A stretch of DNA of 64,000 bases from Candidatus Rhodoferax randersensis (GTDB lineage Bacteria > Pseudomonadota > Gammaproteobacteria > Burkholderiales > Burkholderiaceae_C): NCBI GenBank assembly GCA_016718155.1, contig JADKEH010000002.1:1-64000 (forward strand), written 5' to 3'. The notes under the pieces are model-generated. The model worked only from the letters and a program-made list of their open reading frames with translations, did no database searches and was not told where the DNA came from. Position 1 is the stretch's first letter. Every line of letters starts with the position of its first letter. Position numbers and translations under genes: made by a program. Positions 24,973-34,391 of the stretch are shown piece by piece.

Positions 24973-27099
24973 TCACCGCAAATCGGTCGCGCGCCGCCAC
25001 TCAATCAGGCAGGTGATCAGCAAGAACAGCAGGAACGCGACGCGCGGGACATCCATGACACTGCCCCAAATCCCCACCAACAAGCCCCCTGCGACGCCCG
25101 CCGCCAGTGCATCGGACAACTGCGAAGTCTGGCCACCCGCGCCACCCGCGTAAATGCCGCGGCGCAGCGCTGCAGCCAATGCCAAGCCGGCCAGCAGCAA
25201 TCCCAGCAAACCTCGCTCAATCAGCAATTCCAGGTAGAGGTTATCGATGTGCCAAGGCAGAAAGTGAACCTGGGCCGCCGGGAACCAGTGCGACAGACCT
25301 CGTGAAAAATCCCCCACTGTCGCGGACTCCAATGCCCTTGGCGCGCCCAGACTGATGTTGGCCAGGTCCACCGAAGCGCCGGCCTGCAGCACCGACACCG
25401 ACAACACGCCGAGCCGAGGTGCAAACCACGCACCCCGCCTCGGAGGGACACCGACCAGGGTCAGGCTTTGGCGGCGCCATTCACCCGCCGTCGCGCCGGT
25501 ACGGAACTGGCCATGTTGACAGGCGCCGTCGAACAGCAGGTGTCGCTCGCATACCCGCACGGCAATCCAGGTATCGGTGTCAGCCCGAAGGTCCAGGCTC
25601 ACCCGATACCCACCTGCCTCGGTGAGTTCCACGCGTCGGGCCAGTCCAAACCAGCCGGCCAAGGACGCATCCTTGGCCGGCCCCTGCAGTCGGGCGAACC
25701 CCGTGACACTGCCCTGCCTCGCCAGGGGCGATGGGTCGGGCTCACTGGAGTACCTTCGTGCTGCGCACTGCGGTGCGAGCTTGCTTGGGGGTGGCCCGGC
25801 GCAGCGCTCCTGCTGCCATGTCACCGTCCCCGAAAACTCACCCCCGACGACCTGCCGCGCGTAATGGGCGGGCAAGCGCCCCAGACCAATGCCAAAGAAC
25901 CAATCCGCTGGCGTTGTCAGCAGCGCAAGACCATGGCGCCAATGGGCCAGACGCCTGTCCATATCGCGGTCAGCCACGCCTATGCGCTCGCCCATGTAGG
26001 TGCCACCCATCAGAACCGACCCGACCTCCATCAGCAACACGCCCGCCAACAGGGCGCTGCCAACGCGCTTCCAGCGAACCTGGCCCAAAACCGATTGGAG
26101 CAGGCCGACGCTGCCAGATCGGGCCTGACGAAGCCACCAAACCGCGGCGAGGCCAGCACAGGGCAGCGCCACCGCCAGATAGACCCCTCTCGAAAACGTG
26201 GTCAGCACGGCGTAGACCGCCGCGACGGTCAGCAGCGCCAACGCCGCCCACACCGCCGGGCGACGCGCCACGGCCAGCGCCCACACCAGGAAGGGCAATG
26301 TCATCGCGAGAAACGCATCGATCGCTGCACCGCCAACATGCATTTCCCAGAACAGTGCCGTGGTGCGGTACCGACTCGTGAAATCAAACAAGCCCGGAAA
26401 TGCATAGCGCTCCCACAGGACCGCAACGCTGACCACTGCCAAGCCCGCCAGCACGCCAGACCCGAGCAGTTGGGCCGAGCGTTCGGCGTCCCGTCGCATC
26501 GCACCTCGAATCAGGGGTGCCAGCAGCAAGGCATACGCCAGGCTCTTGAAGACTCGCACACTGTTGAGGGCTGCGGTATAGCCATCAAACCAACCGAATG
26601 ACCAACCCCCAGCGTCTGCAACTCCCCGCCACAGCGCCAGCAAACCCGACGCCGCCAGACACAGCGCCAAACTCCCCAAGGCCCAATCTCGTGGGGCCAG
26701 GCGCTCTTCTTGATGGCGAGAAGGGCCATCGAGTTGCGCCCGAACGCCGCGGCCACACGCCCACACCGCCAAACGTCCGTAGCCACCAGCCAGCACCCCC
26801 AGCAGCAGGATGTCGAACTCCTCGAACACCAGCCAGCCGGACCACGGTGAAAAGTTCAGTAGCGGCAACGCAGCGGGCACAACAAAGAACCACAAACGCG
26901 GCCAGCAGGCGACTGCCAGACCCCAAGCGACGAACCCCGCGAACAGCACGCCAGGCCACAGCGGATGATTCCAGGCCAACCAGGCTCCCAAACCCGCGCT
27001 GGCAAGCACCACCGCGGTCACCAGGGTCATCAGCACCAGGCGGCGCAATAGCAATCCGGACCTGAAGACGTGAATCGCTATACGAGGACTTCGAGACAC
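24973..27099 (-). CDS. Wzy/O-antigen ligase-like polysaccharide polymerase with large periplasmic insertion
   Basis: A 708-residue polytopic membrane protein. Ten or more TM segments span residues 15-360, with the TTFSRGVYLAVALP element typical of O-antigen ligase/polymerase proteins. About 200 residues (roughly 410-620) are hydrophilic and contain four Cys and beta-rich text (VSLDLRADTDTWIAVRV), like a jelly-roll carbohydrate-binding fold, before the last TM helices; HIDNLYLELLIERGLLGL resembles the conserved C-terminal part of Wzy-like proteins. It overlaps the decarboxylase gene by 22 nt. Polymerisation of the locus polysaccharide is an inference from fold and place. Confidence 0.7.
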   Translation of the reverse strand: MSRSPRIAIHVFRSGLLLRRLVLMTLVTAVVLASAGLGAWLAWNHPLWPGVLFAGFVAWGLAVACWPRLWFFVVPAALPLLNFSPWSGWLVFEEFDILLLGVLAGGYGRLAVWACGRGVRAQLDGPSRHQEERLAPRDWALGSLALCLAASGLLALWRGVADAGGWSFGWFDGYTAALNSVRVFKSLAYALLLAPLIRGAMRRDAERSAQLLGSGVLAGLAVVSVAVLWERYAFPGLFDFTSRYRTTALFWEMHVGGAAIDAFLAMTLPFLVWALAVARRPAVWAALALLTVAAVYAVLTTFSRGVYLAVALPCAGLAAVWWLRQARSGSVGLLQSVLGQVRWKRVGSALLAGVLLMEVGSVLMGGTYMGERIGVADRDMDRRLAHWRHGLALLTTPADWFFGIGLGRLPAHYARQVVGGEFSGTVTWQQERCAGPPPSKLAPQCAARRYSSEPDPSPLARQGSVTGFARLQGPAKDASLAGWFGLARRVELTEAGGYRVSLDLRADTDTWIAVRVCERHLLFDGACQHGQFRTGATAGEWRRQSLTLVGVPPRRGAWFAPRLGVLSVSVLQAGASVDLANISLGAPRALESATVGDFSRGLSHWFPAAQVHFLPWHIDNLYLELLIERGLLGLLLAGLALAAALRRGIYAGGAGGQTSQLSDALAAGVAGGLLVGIWGSVMDVPRVAFLLFLLITCLIEWRRATDLR

Positions 27100-28322
27100 C
27101 GGGGATGGCCCAAAAAGGCCTGCGGGCTGGCGCTGGCACCGTAGGCGCCAGACTGGAACACCACCACCAGGTCCCCCACCTGGGCCACCGGCAAGGACAT
27201 CCGGTCAGCCAATAAATCCAGTGGCGTGCACAAAGGCCCGACCACACTGGCGGTCTCATGCTCCTGCGCATCCAGCCGGTTGCCAATCGTCACCGGATAG
27301 TTCTTGCGCACCACCTGACCAAAATTGCCAGAGGCCGACAGATGGTGATGCAGTCCGCCATCGGCAACCAGATAGACCTGTCCCCGCGAGATTTTGCGAT
27401 CGATGACGCGGCACACGTAGACACCCGCCTCTCCGACCAGATAACGGCCCAATTCGATCACCAGTGACGCTTGCGGGAGGTCCTGGCGGGCGCGCTCGGC
27501 CAGTTGGCGCAGGTTCTCGCCAATCGTTGTCAGATCGAGCCGCTGCTCACCAGGAAAGTAGGGAATACCAAAACCACCGCCCAGGTTGAGGAAGCGCACC
27601 GGCGCGGGTGCATGAGCCGCCAGGCGCAGCGCCAACTCGTAAGACTTCTGCTGCGCCTCGCAAATCGATTCCGGCCGCAAGTTCTGCGAGCCGGCAAACA
27701 GGTGAAAGCCTTCAAAGGCCAGGCCAGCGCGGCCAATCAGCGCGAGCAGCTCGGGGATCTGCTCCACATCGACGCCAAACTGTTTAGGGCCGCCGCCCAT
27801 TTTCATGCCTGAACCTTTCAGCTCAAAGTCCGGATTGACCCGCACCGCCACTCGGGCGGGCAGACCCAACTCCGTAGCGGCGGCTGCCAGCACCGCCACC
27901 TCGCGAAAGGATTCGACATTGATCAGCACACGGGCCGCCACGGCCTGGCGCAACTCGACGTCGCGCTTGCCTGGGCCGGCGAAACTGATCTCGGCCGCGC
28001 TCGCGCCAGCGTCCAACGCCACGGCGAGTTCGCCGGCCGACGCCACGTCCACGCCATCGACCAAGCCCGCCATCCAGCCCACCACGGCGGGCATTGGGTT
28101 GGCTTTCATCGCGTAGTGCAGCTTGACGGTAGGCGGCAACACCGCACGCAGCTCGGCCACACGCGCTTGCAGCAGCGCGCGGTCGTAGGCATAGAACGGA
28201 GTCTGCCCCACCCGCGCCGCCAACAAGCTCAGTTTTTCTCCACCCACCAGCAATTCACCACCCTGAGTGGGAAACTGCAACATGGGCGCATGCACGGGTA
28301 AAAGGCGTTCGGTCACGGACAT
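27078..28322 (-). CDS. PLP-dependent decarboxylase, exosortase-A system-associated
   Basis: A 414-residue fold-type III PLP enzyme related to diaminopimelate and ornithine decarboxylases. The PLP lysine is in LHYAMKANP (about residue 74), the His/Gly-rich EGFHLFAGSQN and GGGFGIPYFPGE segments follow, and a C-terminal GAYGASASP is near the active site of the partner subunit. This group occurs regularly in exosortase-A loci next to the acyl ligase found here. It should make an amine from an amino acid; the substrate is unknown. Confidence 0.88.
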   Translation of the reverse strand: MSVTERLLPVHAPMLQFPTQGGELLVGGEKLSLLAARVGQTPFYAYDRALLQARVAELRAVLPPTVKLHYAMKANPMPAVVGWMAGLVDGVDVASAGELAVALDAGASAAEISFAGPGKRDVELRQAVAARVLINVESFREVAVLAAAATELGLPARVAVRVNPDFELKGSGMKMGGGPKQFGVDVEQIPELLALIGRAGLAFEGFHLFAGSQNLRPESICEAQQKSYELALRLAAHAPAPVRFLNLGGGFGIPYFPGEQRLDLTTIGENLRQLAERARQDLPQASLVIELGRYLVGEAGVYVCRVIDRKISRGQVYLVADGGLHHHLSASGNFGQVVRKNYPVTIGNRLDAQEHETASVVGPLCTPLDLLADRMSLPVAQVGDLVVVFQSGAYGASASPQAFLGHPRCLEVLV

Positions 28323-28363
28323 GGGGGCACTCAGGTGTTGGGGATTGTCTTCGGCCGTTCAGT

Positions 28364-30004
28364 CTACTGGGCCTGCCGCTCTGCCCATTGCGTGGACAGC
28401 AGCTTGCGGTCGATCTTGCCATTGGGGTTGCGTGGCAAGGGCCCCGGCACCACCGCCACATCGGCGGGCACCATGTAGGCCGGCATGTGGGCGCGGCACT
28501 GTGCCAGCAAGGCCTGGACGTCCAGCCCGGATTCTGTGCCCGCGGCCTGGGCCGCGCCAGCGCCCGCCGGTGGCGTGGCAATCACCTGGATGGCCTGCCC
28601 GATCACCGGATGCTCCACGCCAAACGCCACACACTCGCCAACCAGCCCGGTGCCATACAACACCTCTTCGACTTCGGTCGGACTGACCCGGTAGCCGGAT
28701 GACTTGATCATCTCATCGCGTCGGCCAACAAAGTACAGGAAGCCTTCCTCGTCGATGCGCACGTTGTCACCGGAGAAGACCGCGTATTCGGGCAATTGCA
28801 GGCCGGGCTCCCGACCGGGCGCATTGCTGGCCAGCAGCTTGTAACGCTCAGCGGTCTTGTCGGCGTCATTCCAGTAGCCCATGCCGACCAGCGCACCACG
28901 GTGCACCAGTTCCCCGATTTCACCGGGTACGCAGGGCGTCCCGTCGTCGCGCAGCACCAGAATTTCGGCGTTGGGGATGGCCTTGCCAATTGAATCGGGC
29001 CGGCGGTCCACTTCGTCTGGGGGTAGGTAGGTCGAGCGAAAGGCCTCGGTGAGGCCATACATCAGGAACGGCTTGGCGCTGGGCACGCGTTGACGCAGCA
29101 AACCCAGCGTTTCGCGCGGCATGCGCCCGCCGGTGTTGGCAAAATAGCGCAGCTTCTGGTCAATGGCCGCAGGCCAATCCAGTTGCGCCAACTGGATGTA
29201 CAAGGGCGGCACGGCCGTGAGCCCGGTGACCTGCTCGCGCTCCAGCGCCTTGAGCACATCACGCGGCATCAGGTAATTGAGCAGCACGACCCGGGCGCCG
29301 CTGTGGAACGCGGTCGTAAGCTGGCTGAAACCGGCATCAAAGGACAAGGGCAAGGCCGCCAACAGCGTATCGTGCGCCTGATTGTCCAAATAGGAGGCGA
29401 CACTCTTGGCGCCCGCAACCATGTTGCGATGCGACAGCACCACGCCTTTGGGCTTGCCGGTGCTGCCCGAGGTATACAAGATCGCCGCCATGTCCACGTC
29501 GATCACCCGGTGGCCGGCGCAGGGCGCTCGGTCCATGAATTGGGGCCAGCTCGCGTTCGCCAATGCCTTGGGCAAGGCCTGCGTGACCAACTCAGTCACG
29601 GCGGCACCGGTGGTGACCACCAACCGCAAATCCGGGCACTCGGCGAGCACGCCGCTCAACAGGCTCAAGCGCTCGGGCGAGGTCACCAGCACCCTGACGT
29701 TGCAGTCCTGCGCGATGAAGGCCACCTGCTCGGCCTTGAGCAGCGGATTCACCGGCACGAATACCGCGCCAGCGGCGGGCGCGCCAAAACTGGCGACCAC
29801 GGTCTCGAACCGTTTGTCGAGGTAGATCGCGACCCGCTCGCCGCGCCCGATGCCCCAGGCCATCAGCCCCGCGGCAAACTGCCGCACACCTACGTCCAGA
29901 TCGCCATAAGTCAGGGATTCCTGGCCACTGGTCAGCGCACGCGCACTCGGCGTGCGAGCCGCCGCACAGGCAATCAGTTCGGGCAGGAGAATGGATTCAG
30001 TCAT
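28364..30004 (-). CDS. Acyl-CoA/acyl-ACP ligase (AMP-forming), exosortase-A system-associated
   Basis: A 546-residue ANL-superfamily enzyme with the AMP-binding loop YTSGSTGKPKGVVLSH, the YGLTEAFRSTYLPP motif, the hinge region YFVGRRDEMIKSSGYRVSP and C-terminal PNGKIDRKLL. It activates a carboxylic acid by adenylation and transfers it to a thiol, CoA or possibly the divergent acyl carrier protein at 30190. The substrate is unknown. It is 41 nt upstream of the PLP decarboxylase, so the two are probably one operon. Confidence 0.9.
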   Translation of the reverse strand: MTESILLPELIACAAARTPSARALTSGQESLTYGDLDVGVRQFAAGLMAWGIGRGERVAIYLDKRFETVVASFGAPAAGAVFVPVNPLLKAEQVAFIAQDCNVRVLVTSPERLSLLSGVLAECPDLRLVVTTGAAVTELVTQALPKALANASWPQFMDRAPCAGHRVIDVDMAAILYTSGSTGKPKGVVLSHRNMVAGAKSVASYLDNQAHDTLLAALPLSFDAGFSQLTTAFHSGARVVLLNYLMPRDVLKALEREQVTGLTAVPPLYIQLAQLDWPAAIDQKLRYFANTGGRMPRETLGLLRQRVPSAKPFLMYGLTEAFRSTYLPPDEVDRRPDSIGKAIPNAEILVLRDDGTPCVPGEIGELVHRGALVGMGYWNDADKTAERYKLLASNAPGREPGLQLPEYAVFSGDNVRIDEEGFLYFVGRRDEMIKSSGYRVSPTEVEEVLYGTGLVGECVAFGVEHPVIGQAIQVIATPPAGAGAAQAAGTESGLDVQALLAQCRAHMPAYMVPADVAVVPGPLPRNPNGKIDRKLLSTQWAERQAQ

Positions 30005-30189
30005 GAGTGGAAAACCGGTACGCCAACACGGGTGGGTGGCAACACCCAGCCGCCGGAAAGTATCGCACAGGCGTCGTCTAGGCGTCGCCTCGCGCCCAAG
30101 CCAACGCCACCCTATCGCAGCGGTGTCAAGCGCAATCTGAATCGACCCTAAAATGCGCGCTCAGGCCCTTGCCTGCTTGGGAGTGTCAA

Positions 30190-30441
30190 TTGGATATGCT
30201 GAAAGAAGTGGTTCGGGTGCTTGACGAGGTCTTGAGTCTTTCCGGACGTAGCGCGGGCTTCACCCGTGACACCGCGCTGCTGGGCGCGATCCCTGAACTG
30301 GATTCCATGGCGGTGGTATCGCTGATCACGGCGATGGAGGACCAGTTTGGCATGATCGTCGATGATGACGACATCGATGGCAGCACCTTCGCGACCGTCG
30401 GCTCGCTGACCGACTTCGTCAACAGCAAGCTCTCCGGCTGA
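30190..30441 (+). CDS. Acyl carrier protein, exosortase-A locus
   Basis: An 83-residue carrier with the phosphopantetheine site DSM (PELDSMAVVSLI, Ser39). The four-helix plan ends FATVGSLTDFVNSKL. I choose the TTG at 30190 because GGGAG lies 6 nt before it; an ATG at 30196 is 12 nt away and a TTG at 30169 has no good site. It starts a three-gene operon with the two hydrolases and is divergent from the acyl ligase. It differs from the housekeeping AcpP, so it is a dedicated carrier. Confidence 0.85.
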   Translation: MDMLKEVVRVLDEVLSLSGRSAGFTRDTALLGAIPELDSMAVVSLITAMEDQFGMIVDDDDIDGSTFATVGSLTDFVNSKLSG

Positions 30442-30479
30442 AGCCCCCCTGCGCGGCGACCCGGTCCGGTCCAGACTTC

Positions 30480-31400
30480 ATGCAAAGCCCCACGCGCGCG
30501 CAGCCCGAGGCGCTCTTTGTCCCGGTGCGCTCTGGCGCGGGTGGGCAGCGCTTGGGCCTGTTTCATGCCCCCGCTAGCGACCAACTTCGCGGCCTGGTGG
30601 TGTACCTGCACCCCTTTGCCGAGGAGATGAACAAATCACGCCGCATGGCGGCGCTTCAGTCGCGCGCACTGGCCGATGCGGGCTACGCGGTGCTGCAAAT
30701 CGATTTGTTCGGCTGCGGTGACAGTTCAGGCGATTTCGGTGATGCGAGCTGGAACGACTGGATCGACGACGTCGAGTCGGCCGTGCAATGGCTGCAGCAA
30801 CGGCTGCCGGCCAGCACCGACGTACCACTGTGGCTGTGGGGTTTGCGCGCGGGGTGTCTGCTCGCCGTCGATGCCGCATGCCGCCTGCAACGGCCGTGCA
30901 ATTTCCTGTTCTGGGCGCCGACCTGCTCGGGCAAGACGGTCCTGCAGCAGTTCCTGCGCCTCAAAGTCGCCAGCGACCTCATCGGTGGCAACGCGAAGGG
31001 TGTGATGGACGGCCTGCGCCAACAGTTGGCAAGCGGGGCGCAAGTCGAGATTGCGGGTTACCGGCTGGCCGCAGCCCTGGCAGCCGGCCTGGAGGCCAGC
31101 GCGCTCAAGCCTAGCGCACCGAACCGTTCCACATCCACCCCTTCGCCTCGGGAATCGCGCAGCCCACGCGTGGTTTGGCTGGAGCTATCGACACGCGAGG
31201 ACGCCAGCCTGACGCCGGTCGCGGCCAACACCATCGCCCTTTGGCAACAGGCCGGATTCGAGGTGAGCAGTCAGGTCGTGGCCGGGCCCGCCTTTTGGCA
31301 GACCACCGAGATCGAGGATGCCCCGGCGCTGATCGCCGCAAGCTGCACAGCCATGGCGAACGCGACACCCGACTCGCGTGGGCAGGCTGGTCCGACATGA
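30480..31400 (+). CDS. Alpha/beta hydrolase, exosortase-A system-associated (hydrolase 2 type)
   Basis: A 306-residue alpha/beta hydrolase-like protein. The oxyanion region is YLHPFAEEMNKSRRM, then QIDLFGCGDSSGDFGD. The nucleophile elbow reads GLRAGC (WLWGLRAGCLLA) rather than GxSxG, so a Cys or no nucleophile is implied at that place; catalysis may be altered. It overlaps the next hydrolase by ATGA. Its role in the locus is unknown; removal or transfer of an acyl group from the carrier is one possibility. Confidence 0.8.
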   Translation: MQSPTRAQPEALFVPVRSGAGGQRLGLFHAPASDQLRGLVVYLHPFAEEMNKSRRMAALQSRALADAGYAVLQIDLFGCGDSSGDFGDASWNDWIDDVESAVQWLQQRLPASTDVPLWLWGLRAGCLLAVDAACRLQRPCNFLFWAPTCSGKTVLQQFLRLKVASDLIGGNAKGVMDGLRQQLASGAQVEIAGYRLAAALAAGLEASALKPSAPNRSTSTPSPRESRSPRVVWLELSTREDASLTPVAANTIALWQQAGFEVSSQVVAGPAFWQTTEIEDAPALIAASCTAMANATPDSRGQAGPT

Positions 31401-32257
31401 GTTATTCGGAACACGCGATCGGCTTCGTCTGCGGCGACGAGCAGCTACTGGGCATCCTGAGTCAGCCAGCAAAACCCGCATCCCTCGGCGTCGTCATCAT
31501 CGTCGGTGGCCCGCAGTACCGGGTCGGTAGTCACCGCCAGTTTGTTCTGCTCGCGCGCGCCCTGGCGGCGGCGGGCTATGCCGTACTGCGGTTTGATTAC
31601 CGGGGCATGGGCGACAGCAGCGGCACACCGGTGGACTTCCTGAGCGCTGACGCCGACATTGGGGCGGCGATCAACACCTTGCTCGCGCACGCACCGGCGG
31701 TCAAGCAAGTCGCACTCTGGGGCCTGTGCGACGCTGCAGCGGCTGCATTGCTCTATTGCGACGGTAATCCAGACTCACGCGTGACGGCACTGTGCCTGCT
31801 CAACCCCTGGGTGCGTTCGCAGGCCAGCCTGGCACGGACCCAAGTCAAGCACTACTACACGCAGCGCCTGCTGCAACGCGCGTTCTGGGCCAAACTGCTC
31901 AGTGGCCAGGTTGCCATCGGCGCGGTCGCCGGACTGATTCGAAATCTTCGGCTGGCGTTCAAAGGCGGCGGAGCTGGCGCGCCGGCTCAGTTACCCTTTC
32001 AGACCCGCATGGCCAGAGCCTGGCGCGGCTTTGGTGGCAGCCTGTTGCTGATACTTAGCGGCGAGGACTACACCGCCAAGGAATTCCTGGAATACGCCAG
32101 CGCCGATCCAGCCTGGTCTGGCGCCCTGACCCAGCACAAGCTAAGTCGTCACGATCTGGCCGATGCCGACCACACCTTCTCTGGTGCGCAATCGTGCCTG
32201 GCCGTCGAAGCCTTAACTCTGGCGTGGCTTGCCGAGCTAGATCATCCGGCCCTATAG
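31397..32257 (+). CDS. Alpha/beta hydrolase, exosortase-A system-associated (hydrolase 1 type)
   Basis: A 286-residue alpha/beta hydrolase-like protein from the ATG that overlaps the stop of the upstream gene. Motifs are VGGPQYRVGSHRQFV, the family strand YAVLRFDYRGMGDSSG and the elbow LWGLCDAAAAAL, where the nucleophile position is again Cys (GLCDAA) rather than Ser. A late His is in DADHTFSG. Together with hydrolase 2 it is a paired, unusual Cys-elbow set. Its 3' end overlaps the convergent epimerase gene by 16 nt. Confidence 0.82.
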   Translation: MSYSEHAIGFVCGDEQLLGILSQPAKPASLGVVIIVGGPQYRVGSHRQFVLLARALAAAGYAVLRFDYRGMGDSSGTPVDFLSADADIGAAINTLLAHAPAVKQVALWGLCDAAAAALLYCDGNPDSRVTALCLLNPWVRSQASLARTQVKHYYTQRLLQRAFWAKLLSGQVAIGAVAGLIRNLRLAFKGGGAGAPAQLPFQTRMARAWRGFGGSLLLILSGEDYTAKEFLEYASADPAWSGALTQHKLSRHDLADADHTFSGAQSCLAVEALTLAWLAELDHPAL

Positions 32258-33252
32258 TAATCGCGGTACCAGGCGACGAAATTGGCGATCCCCTCATCAA
32301 TTGGCGTGGCGGGCACAAAGCCGACCCAATCGTTGAGCGCATCGGTATTGGCATAGGTGGCCGGGACATCGCCGTCCTGCAGCGGCAGCAGCCGCTTCTC
32401 AGCGGGTTTACCCAGGACGCGCTCGATGCAGGCAATGAAATCAAGCAAAGGCACTGGGCTGTTGTTGCCGATGTTGAACACGCGGTAGGGTGCGCTGCTG
32501 GTGGCCGGGTCGGCTTCGAGCGGATCGTAGGCCGGGTTGACTGTCGCGGTCCGGTCAAGTACACGGATGACGCCCTCGACGATGTCCTCCACGTAGGTGA
32601 AATCACGCTGCATCTGGCCAAAATTGAAGACGTCGATCGGCTTGCCTTCGAGGATCGCCCTGGTGAACAGGAATAGCGCCATGTCGGGCCGACCCCAGGG
32701 CCCGTAAACGGTGAAGAATCGCAGGCCGGTGGTCGGCAGGCCATAGAGATGGCTGTAGGTATGGGCCATCAGTTCATTGGCCTTCTTGGTGGCTGCGTAC
32801 AGGCTGACCGGATGGTCCACACTGTCGTGCTCGGAAAACGGCATGCGCGTGTTGCCGCCATAGACGCTGGAACTCGATGCGTACACCAGATGCTGCACAC
32901 CACCGTGGCGACAACCTTCCAGGATGTTCACAAACCCGATCAGGTTGCTGTCCACATAGGCGTGCGGATTTTGCAGGGAATAGCGCACGCCAGCCTGGGC
33001 CGCCAGATGGATCACGCGGTCAAACTTCTCGGCGGCAAACAGCTCGGCCATGCCGGGCCGGTCAGCCACATCGAGCTTGACAAACCGAAAGCGTGCATGG
33101 GGTGTGAGTCGCTTGAGTCGATTCAGCTTGAGGTTAACGTCGTAATAGTCGTTCAGATTGTCCAAACCGACCACCTCGTCGCCGCGCGCCAACAGGCGCA
33201 AGCTCGTGGTCATGCCGATGAAGCCTGCCGCCCCCGTTATCAATATTTTCAT
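32242..33252 (-). CDS. NAD-dependent sugar epimerase (UDP-glucuronate 4-epimerase type)
   Basis: A short-chain dehydrogenase/epimerase of 336 residues. The NAD loop is GAAGFIG (7-13), the catalytic pair YAATKKANE (Tyr-x3-Lys), with a VYGGNTRMPFSE segment typical of UDP-glucuronate 4-epimerases. The enzyme interconverts UDP-glucuronate and UDP-galacturonate, giving a uronic acid donor for the exopolysaccharide. The neighbours galE and the mannose-1-phosphate guanylyltransferase fit a nucleotide-sugar block. Confidence 0.85.
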   Translation of the reverse strand: MKILITGAAGFIGMTTSLRLLARGDEVVGLDNLNDYYDVNLKLNRLKRLTPHARFRFVKLDVADRPGMAELFAAEKFDRVIHLAAQAGVRYSLQNPHAYVDSNLIGFVNILEGCRHGGVQHLVYASSSSVYGGNTRMPFSEHDSVDHPVSLYAATKKANELMAHTYSHLYGLPTTGLRFFTVYGPWGRPDMALFLFTRAILEGKPIDVFNFGQMQRDFTYVEDIVEGVIRVLDRTATVNPAYDPLEADPATSSAPYRVFNIGNNSPVPLLDFIACIERVLGKPAEKRLLPLQDGDVPATYANTDALNDWVGFVPATPIDEGIANFVAWYRDYYRAG

Positions 33253-33287
33253 GTTTGCCGTTTGGTTCTTGTGAGGTGTCTAGTATC

Positions 33288-34391
33288 CTACCGCGTCGCC
33301 CCATCGCTGTGCGCCTGTGCGGCAGACTGCCGGTAGCCCTGTGGATTCTGGGACTGCCAACGCCACGCATCCGCGCACATGTCCGCCAGATTGCGCTGCG
33401 CCTGCCAGCCCAGCAGGGTCTTGGCCAAAGCCGGATTGGCATAGCAGGCGGCCACGTCACCGGCGCGCCGAGCGACGACGCGGCAGGGCACGGATCGACC
33501 ACTGGCCCGCTCGAACGCCTTGACCAGGTCCAGCACCGACACGCCAACACCCGTGCCCAGATTGACCGTCAGAAAACGACCGCTCTGGCCGTCGTCTTGC
33601 CGCAGCGCCCGCAAGGCCGCCAGATGACCATTGGCCAAGTCCACCACGTGGATATAGTCCCGCACGCCGGTTCCGTCCGGCGTGGGATAGTCGCCGCCGA
33701 AAACTTGCAGGCACTCGCGTTGCCCAATTGCCACCTGGCTGACGTAAGGCATCAAGTTGTTGGGTGTGCCTTGGGGATCTTCGCCGATCAAGCCCGAGAC
33801 GTGAGCGCCGCCCGGATTGAAATAACGCAAACGCGCGATGCACCAGGCCGGATCAGACCGGTAAAGGTCTTCCAGAATGTCCTCGATCACCAGCTTGCTG
33901 CGACCATAAGGATTGGTGGCGGAGCGCGAAAAATCCTCGGATATCGGGACCGACGCCGGGTCACCATAAACCGTTGCGGATGAGGAAAACACCAGCGTCT
34001 TGACAGCCGCCTCGGCCATGGCGCGCAACAGGCAGACCGTGCCCGCCACGTTGTTGTCGAAATAGGCCAGGGGCTGCGCCACCGACTCACCAACGGCCTT
34101 CAGGCCCGCAAAATGAACCACCGCGTCAAAGGCGGGCTGCTTGCCCCCTGGACTGCCCAACAGGCGGCGCAGCAGATCGAAGTCGCGGATATCACCTTGC
34201 ACCAGCTCCAGTGCGCGGCCGGCCAGGGATTCGACCCGCTTCAGGGACTCCGGGCTGCTGTTGCAAAGGTTATCCAGCACCGTGACGCTGTGGCCGGCCT
34301 GCAACAATTCCAGGCAGGTGTGCGAACCAATGTAGCCCGCCCCGCCGGTGACCAGCACACGTTGTCCGCTGCTGGGCTCAGACGCGGCCAT
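33288..34391 (-). CDS. galE: UDP-glucose 4-epimerase
   Basis: A SDR epimerase of 367 residues with the NAD motif GGAGYIGSHTCLELL, the catalytic SSSATVYG and NPYGRSK (Tyr-x3-Lys) segments and a C-terminal CRVVARRAGDVAACYA. It interconverts UDP-glucose and UDP-galactose. The ATG at 34391 has GAGG 5 nt upstream and overlaps the end of the upstream gene by 14 nt; an upstream in-frame start at 34427 would run further into that gene. Confidence 0.92.
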   Translation of the reverse strand: MAASEPSSGQRVLVTGGAGYIGSHTCLELLQAGHSVTVLDNLCNSSPESLKRVESLAGRALELVQGDIRDFDLLRRLLGSPGGKQPAFDAVVHFAGLKAVGESVAQPLAYFDNNVAGTVCLLRAMAEAAVKTLVFSSSATVYGDPASVPISEDFSRSATNPYGRSKLVIEDILEDLYRSDPAWCIARLRYFNPGGAHVSGLIGEDPQGTPNNLMPYVSQVAIGQRECLQVFGGDYPTPDGTGVRDYIHVVDLANGHLAALRALRQDDGQSGRFLTVNLGTGVGVSVLDLVKAFERASGRSVPCRVVARRAGDVAACYANPALAKTLLGWQAQRNLADMCADAWRWQSQNPQGYRQSAAQAHSDGATR

